In this document: positions 58,640 through 64,000 of the stretch, piece after piece
How positions within the stretch are numbered: position 1 is the first letter of the stretch
How the letters are laid out: every line of letters begins with the position of its first letter
Assembly: GCA_032622095.1 (NCBI GenBank)
Contig: CP136063.1
Location: 185,295,956-185,359,955, forward strand
Length of the DNA: 64,000 nt
Source: Siphonodentalium dalli
Taxonomy: Eukaryota > Mollusca > Scaphopoda > Gadilida > Siphonodentaliidae
Direction: 5' to 3'
Notes under the pieces: model-generated
Databases searched by the model: none
Told to the model about the DNA's origin: nothing
Seen by the model: only the letters and a program-made list of their open reading frames with translations
Program-made: the position numbers and the translations under genes

Positions 58640-59035
58640 GCTAATGGGGTCGTTGTCGTAACCTTTTACATAAATGCACACCAGTCTCAGGCTCGCGCAG
58701 TGTCACGTGACGGGCCATTGTCGTAGTATTTTCTAAATAAATTCACACGTGTTGATATTTTTTGTAAGTTAATTTTCTTCCGTTCATCGATCAAACAACC
58801 ATGCAGTTCTTTCGGTCCCTGTTTAATATACGATCAATATGTTACCGATGATCAATTTTATTGCAGTTTCGTCATTGACATTGTGATAAAAGAATGACTA
58901 TCAGTATCAGAACTTAGCCCGGTCTTAGGAAGAAAAATAGTTATGAATTGAAGCAGACAGCAATTATTTATGGCAACATTTCAATCTCGCGGTGTGCATT
59001 TATGTATAAAACGTTACGACAATGACCCCGTTAGC
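58640..59035. mobile_element. MITE with 9-bp TSD
   Basis: The TIR starts GCTAATGGGGTCGTTGTCGT and is mirrored by ACGACAATGACCCCGTTAGC, about 45 bp with few mismatches. TTCACTGAG flanks it directly on both sides (58,631-58,639 and 59,036-59,044). TSD size fits Mutator-like elements. The termini differ from the TAGTCCAA group. Confidence 0.85.
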
Positions 59036-59158
59036 TTCACTGAGTTTACCATGCAATTGTCTGAGTTTTGTGATCTGATCTGAATCTGAAATCTCGCTAT
59101 GCATTTCTAATTGTCTCCTCCCCTTGTAATAATCGATGCATACATGTTATCGTTGCAG

Positions 59159-59201
59159 TGAATTTATCTGCCAAGGCGAACCATCACGTCGAGTTGAAGA
59201 G
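59159..59201 (+). CDS. Candidate internal exon 2, unknown protein
   Basis: A 43-bp exon with acceptor ATCGTTGCAG|T (preceded by a TCTCCTCCCC tract) and donor GAAGAG|GTGAGA. Reads EFICQGEPSRRVEE after the split codon. Phases fit both neighbours (2 in, 0 out). Confidence 0.3.
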
Positions 59202-59862
59202 GTGAGATCATTGTAACAAATAAGCCGCCGCAGGCGTCGAGTTTGATCAGCGATCAAAACTCTTCAACTGGACATGATGCGAAGCCCAAATCAATCCATT
59301 GCAGCAATAACAGGTTTATTATGGTATATGACATGATTTTTATTTAAAAAGCACAATTATGAAATGAAACCACATATGTAGGCCAATAGTAACAAGGATA
59401 AAGAAGGAACCATTGTTGTATAATAAATCGTCCGGCTTTTTTACATCACAACCATTCATTCTTTGTTGTAATTTTAATAGTGACTTTGAATGTTTTTGCT
59501 TCTGTTTGTCAGAGCAAAGAGGGTCAAACAGTTTTGTCAAACTGGTTAGCACATCGGTGTCTTCATCGCTATGAAATCAACACAATGCACACCTATTACT
59601 AATTGCTCCAAGCACATTGGGTCGTATAACAGACATGGGTTTTATATTATATACGGATATACAGATTGGATCAGTTCTGTTGAACTTGAGAATAAGAGAT
59701 GGCACCATAACTGGCTGGAATTAGGTATAGTCTCCCTTTAAATAACAAATAGATTGTTGTATATCATTTTCAACATAGCATATCAACACCATGACCAAAG
59801 TTATTTGTACTTTACATACATAATTTCATTCCAAAATAATTTATTTGCCCTTATCCTTTCAG

Positions 59863-59934
59863 AATGGTGTATATGCATGCAGTTTAATAGAGTTCTATGC
59901 ACAGACATATAGGTTTTGGAACTGCTGGCTGTAA
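59863..59934 (+). CDS. Candidate terminal exon, unknown protein
   Basis: The acceptor TTATCCTTTCAG|AAT is strong. In phase 0 the frame reads NGVYACSLIEFYAQTYRFWN and stops at 59,932-59,934. A GTAAGTG site lies just after the stop, so the exon may instead continue in another frame (..HIGFGTAGCK). Linkage to the two exons upstream rests only on phase. Confidence 0.22.
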   Translation, partial: NGVYACSLIEFYAQTYRFWNCWL

Positions 59935-60419
59935 AATGTAAGTGATTATTCCTAGTTTCAAACACAATTAAAGCAGACATTCATGACAAACATTGGTGGA
60001 TTTTATTAATTACTGTCGGCCTGCAATGGGCAAATTGAAGGAAATGATTATCCCAGACGAAGAAAATTATGAAATAAATATAGTTTGTTAGTGTACTTGA
60101 ATATGCTCCAATGGGCCACAGTGCAATACTCCTCAATAGAACATGCTCAAACTACATTCATTTCTTAAATTATTTTTATAATAAATTAGGATCAGGGAAC
60201 AATCCAGGGCTGATTTGAAACCTGTTACTGGTGTGGGCGCCAGAACTCTGGAAGGCCAAATGTCCAGAAATTCCTAGCGGAGATTATTTATTTAATCTGA
60301 ATAATCATGAATTATAATAATAATAATATAATAGTATGATACAAAAAGTTTAAAGAAATCATGAGATTTGCCAGGTGTCATTGCCAGGTTGTCCCTGCCA
60401 TCACTATATAATTATTGGT

Positions 60420-60730
60420 ACCGGTGTAACAGGATATCTCCCCCCTGGATATCTTCCCCCCACCCTGGATATCTCCCCCCCCCCCCCATGTACGACTAAA
60501 AAATAATTTGACTCATTTGTTATCGTTTGGTTCTGAAATGGCCAGAAAAATGTTTTTTGAGATTAAAAAAAAATATATATTTAATAATTTTTGTTTTTAT
60601 TTAAAAAAAAAAAGTGACAAAATTATTGTTTTCACGAATTTGATTGTCTGTTCATTGGCCAGAAAAAATGTTTTTTTTTAATTCAATTTTTGTCTTTTCT
60701 TTCAAATGTCCAGGCTTGGATATTCCACCA

Positions 60731-60762
<32 letters not shown>

Positions 60763-61295
60763 CCCAGCACCTACATGACAAAAAAATCATCTTATGGTTT
60801 TATCGCTTATTTTGCTTTATATATTCATGAGTCAGGGTTTGGGGTGGGGGGAAGATGTCCAGGTCAGGATATTTCCCCCCCCCCCCCCCCCCACCCAGCA
60901 CCTACATGACAAAAAAATAATCTTATGGTTTTATCGCTTGTTTTGCTTTATATAGTCATGAAACAACGAGAAATTAACTTCTTCTGAGAACAAGTTGTTT
61001 GAGTCAGGGTTTGGGTGGGGGGGAAGATGTCCAGGTCAGGATATCTCCCCCCCCCCACCCAGCACCTACATGACAAAAAAATAATCTTATGGTTTTATCG
61101 CTTGTTTTGCTTTATATTGTCATGTTTTTTTAAATAAAAAAAAAATTTAAAAAAAAAAAAATTAATAAAAAAAAAAAATTTCTGGCCATTTCAGAACCAA
61201 ACGATATCATATGAGTGAAATTATTTTTTTAGTCGTACATGGGGGTGGGGGGGGGGGGAGATATCCTGGGGGGGAAGATGACGTGTTACACCGGT
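60420..61295. mobile_element. Foldback element with poly-C core repeats
   Basis: Ends ACCGGTGTAACA and TGTTACACCGGT. Arms of about 140 bp include GATATCTCCCCCC and TGTACGACTAAAAAATAA / GGTTCTGAAATGGCCAGAAA with their complements. The core has three units (CCCAGCACCTACATGAC at about 60,763, 60,895 and 61,056) separated by long C runs, the longest near 60,733-60,761. No coding. Confidence 0.85.
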
Positions 61296-61334
61296 ATTGA
61301 TGGTATGACCTTTTATCGGATTATTTTCAAATTT

Positions 61335-61450
61335 TGTATATCGATTACTCATGAATATACAGGTAAAGTTCAAATTTTGGTTCCATCCCCATTTTTTACC
61401 GGAGTTATGATCGTTGTTGGCTTATAATTTGACCTTTATTTTGGTTTCCG
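61335..61450 (+). repeat. Dispersed repeat E fragment
   Basis: AGGTAAAGTTCAAATTTTGG, CCGGAGTTATGATCG and TTTTGGTTTCCG match the family E unit. Confidence 0.5.
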
Positions 61451-61537
61451 TGGGAGAGCTTAGCTTTAGTTATCTCACCGGCAGGAAAACAGTTTCACCA
61501 TCTCTACCGGTTAGCATAAGTTTTTTTTCATAAACAA

Positions 61538-61600
61538 GTTATGAGGCCTCGGTCTGTCATATTAGCCTTCGGCCCATATGGCAGACATCGGCCTCATAAC
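61538..61600. repeat. Hairpin
   Basis: GTTATGAGGCC and GGCCTCATAAC arms, with inner TCTGTCATAT / ATATGGCAGA. Confidence 0.75.
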
Positions 61601-61604
61601 TCGG

Positions 61605-62796
61605 CCAATATGGAAACAACCTATTAATGACTTATATTATTAACTTCTTCACTGCTGAATGATGTTGTGTGCAAAGCCATGTTGACATTATAGTCCGATC
61701 ATGTACTTCGAAAAATATAACAGCAATATCGAAAAACATTATCACTGACTCCGTAAAATGGCTTTTCTCATTCACAATCCTGGAACATCATACACTTTAT
61801 CAAACATCCAGATAGAATTGTTCCCATGTACTAATTTCTTAATTCCTGTTTTGAATAATGAGCAACTGTATTCTGTAGTAGGTCCCTACTCATACTGGTA
61901 TAGTCTATATTGGTATTTTAGTAATTTTCCCCATGGGCCTGTTGTACTCACATGTAGCAGCCAAGAGATTAATAGATTGTATTTTGTTTAATCTTTCAGT
62001 TATTCCGAATATGACATAATTCACATGTTAGCTTGGACTATCTAGCATTATCACATGAGTCGGAGTGACAGAAAGAAAGGAACAGATAGCAACTCTCTTA
62101 CAAGTGCGTATAATCTAATTGAATAATTCAGTACTAGTGTATGGTATATATTGACAGAACACAACACGCCTCTTAAGGGGGAGATACATATTTTGCATAA
62201 ATCCAGTCAAAAATGGCAAGAGATTTTCAACAAAAAATTTCTCTGGATCTATCTGGCAAAACAATCTTGAATTTCACATATATATGGTCATCTTCATTGT
62301 GTTCTGAGCAATTATTAAGACACAACAAAACAATGTATTATAACATAAAACATTTGAGAGGTTGAAAATATTAATTTAATTTTCACCCCTTTTGGTACCC
62401 AGAACTGTTAGAATAATTGTGAACCCATGACCCACAACTCATCTCAGCCCAGTTGTTCATTGATCAACAGCCATGGCATGAAAATCCTCAAATATTGATA
62501 ATTTTTTATGGGGTACTTTTCTTTCTTAATGAAAATAATCATTAAATTAAGTATAATAAAGTCTCATGATCTTGAGATATGGTCTCATGGATATATGAAA
62601 TGCACTTTTGAAAAAAAACAGAAGTTCTTGACACATGAAAACAGTGAAATTTTAAATCTTTTTCATGGCATATGGCATAAAAGTAAAGTAATTGAGGTTA
62701 TAATATCAAATTGGTCGATGGTTCTGAAATATTGTGTAACAATTATCACTTAAACCAAATTTCACAGAGAAATTCCTACCAGATTTTGAGAAAATT
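61605..62796. other. Unassigned stretch
   Basis: No gene recognised. An acceptor-like TTTAATCTTTCAG near 61,988-62,000 is followed by only a short open frame. Confidence 0.35.
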
Positions 62797-63618
62797 GTAT
62801 ACCAGACTTTCATTTTTGAGGCACGCGATCGCTCTTGCGCACCATCGCGCGTCTGAAATTGAAAACCAGCGAGCGATCGATTGCACACCTAGGCCAAATA
62901 CAGAGAGCGAAGTTGGCCGAACTTGATAACGCTATTTTCAGTGTCTACCCAGACGACATTGGTTAATAATGTGTCCCATTTTCTGTTTTATTACCGCGTT
63001 GCGAGAATGCCTGTATGATGTGTCGCGAGATCAAAGGTGCCGCGACCTAGTTACCAATTCCACAACTTTCCATTCACAGTGCGGTGTCAATCAACCCGCC
63101 CGATGTTTGATCACCGACACCAGTAAATTATTTGAGGTCACACGGTGTTGAATGCACTATCTGTCTGGATGATTCGTTTAAGCTAAAATACATTTGAATG
63201 ATTTATATGTATGGCTTATGACGTCACATTAATTTCTGGAAAATCAAAGCAAGACCACGTGGCCGGGAGATGTTGATATTATTCTGTCAGCATGGAATCG
63301 GAGTATTAAATTGATTCTTTATTAATAATTATGAATTACAATTAATATAGGAGCATGTACAATATAAAACAGTGTGTGACATTCACTTGTGCTTATGGAT
63401 AGTGGATTAAGCAGTGTTAAACCATCAAAGAGATTCACTGGACATCGATCGTGAGTTACATGTAAACTACCGGTAATTCAATTTACACGGCATTTATGAA
63501 TGTGTTTCCGGCAATCCGCTGTTTATTTTATCTTGATAGAAACTGCGCGCCTGGGCCCAAAACCCAGCGAGCGAGACAATGCGCGCCTACATTTTCTAAA
63601 AATGAAAGTCTGGTATAC
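62797..63618. mobile_element. Inverted-repeat pair, possible element
   Basis: GTATACCAGACTTTCATTTT (62,797 on) is mirrored perfectly over 21 nt by the complement ending at 63,618. Both arms adjoin CpG-rich AGCGAGCGA / CGCGCG sequence. Internal 62,969-63,151 is an open frame without a known domain. Confidence 0.5.
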
Positions 63619-64000
63619 CATAGACAGAATCCATTTTGAATTACAAGGAAATTTTGGCAAAATGTGCGCCTGACCCGTAATCAAGAATCTTTTATCGAAT
63701 GAATTGTGGATGATGCATGGATATATTTCACGAAAGAGAAATATCCGCAACAAATTTGATAATTGATTTGAGATTATGATACAAGTTGTGTTTGTATTTA
63801 TTCTACACAGTTGTGTCAGATAATCAATGACTGTCACCTTTGTTGATACTATAGCTACCTCTATTGTGATTTATGTCTGATAAATAACCAGTAATGATCG
63901 GGGCATCACCAGAAGCAGATTATTGAACTTATTTAAGCCATCTTATTTGGCGACAATGTCAACAAAAATAGTTGTAGAGGTATACAATACTATGCATTCA
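63619..64000. other. Unassigned window end
   Basis: No gene or element recognised. Confidence 0.35.

Noticed and set aside
63523-63837. 104-codon minus-strand frame
   Set aside because: Crosses an inverted-repeat arm. No domain.

Overview
This is a eukaryotic, AT-rich, gene-poor window. Spliced coding pieces, LINE and Penelope retroelements, many inverted-repeat DNA transposons and long arrays of 120-160 bp tandem repeats point to a metazoan. Several dispersed repeat families (GTCCGTCC-type leaders, ends resembling AGCTCACMTGAGACGAAG, Helitron-like elements with tandem cores) are of a kind I associate with marine lophotrochozoans, most likely a bivalve mollusc. That placement is an inference, not a database result.

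Genes. The only gene I recognise is on the minus strand. It is the 3' part of an SLC31/Ctr copper transporter: two phase-compatible exons at 28,495-28,774 and 29,715-29,820 with canonical splice sites, TM1-TM3, MxxxM and GxxxG. Weaker coding calls are a first exon at 35,670-35,788 (+) behind two TCACGTGA motifs, a first exon at 6,429-6,483 (-), and three phase-compatible small exons at 58,338-59,934 (+). No rRNA, tRNA or CRISPR array is supported.

Layout. 1-8.5 kb: old minisatellites, Helitron-like elements and a perfect piggyBac-like MITE. 9-14.3 kb: foldback elements and a Penelope RT split by a DNA transposon that itself holds a MITE with a 9-bp target duplication. 14.8-21.2 kb: LINE 1, a foldback, a TTAA MITE and LINE 3. 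22-25 kb: an inverted-repeat element carrying local fragments in swapped order. 25.6-28.2 kb: LINE 2 on the minus strand between 55-bp direct repeats, beside a CRE/ETS-like stretch. 28.5-31 kb: the copper transporter. 31.7-33.4 kb: three head-to-tail Helitron-like elements. 33.5-39.8 kb: two large tandem arrays around a small unique island. 40-42.2 kb: three more same-strand Helitron-like elements. 42-64 kb: mostly unrecognised sequence broken by dispersed repeats, a Helitron-like element, two foldbacks and a second MITE with a 9-bp target duplication.

The elements are all non-autonomous or decayed: no Rep/helicase, no complete transposase and no intact RT ORF was found. I did not find a clearly new biological system. 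The most informative signals are the Helitron-like tandems, the nested insertions with readable target duplications, the swapped-order capture at 23.9 kb, and the long direct repeat around LINE 2.
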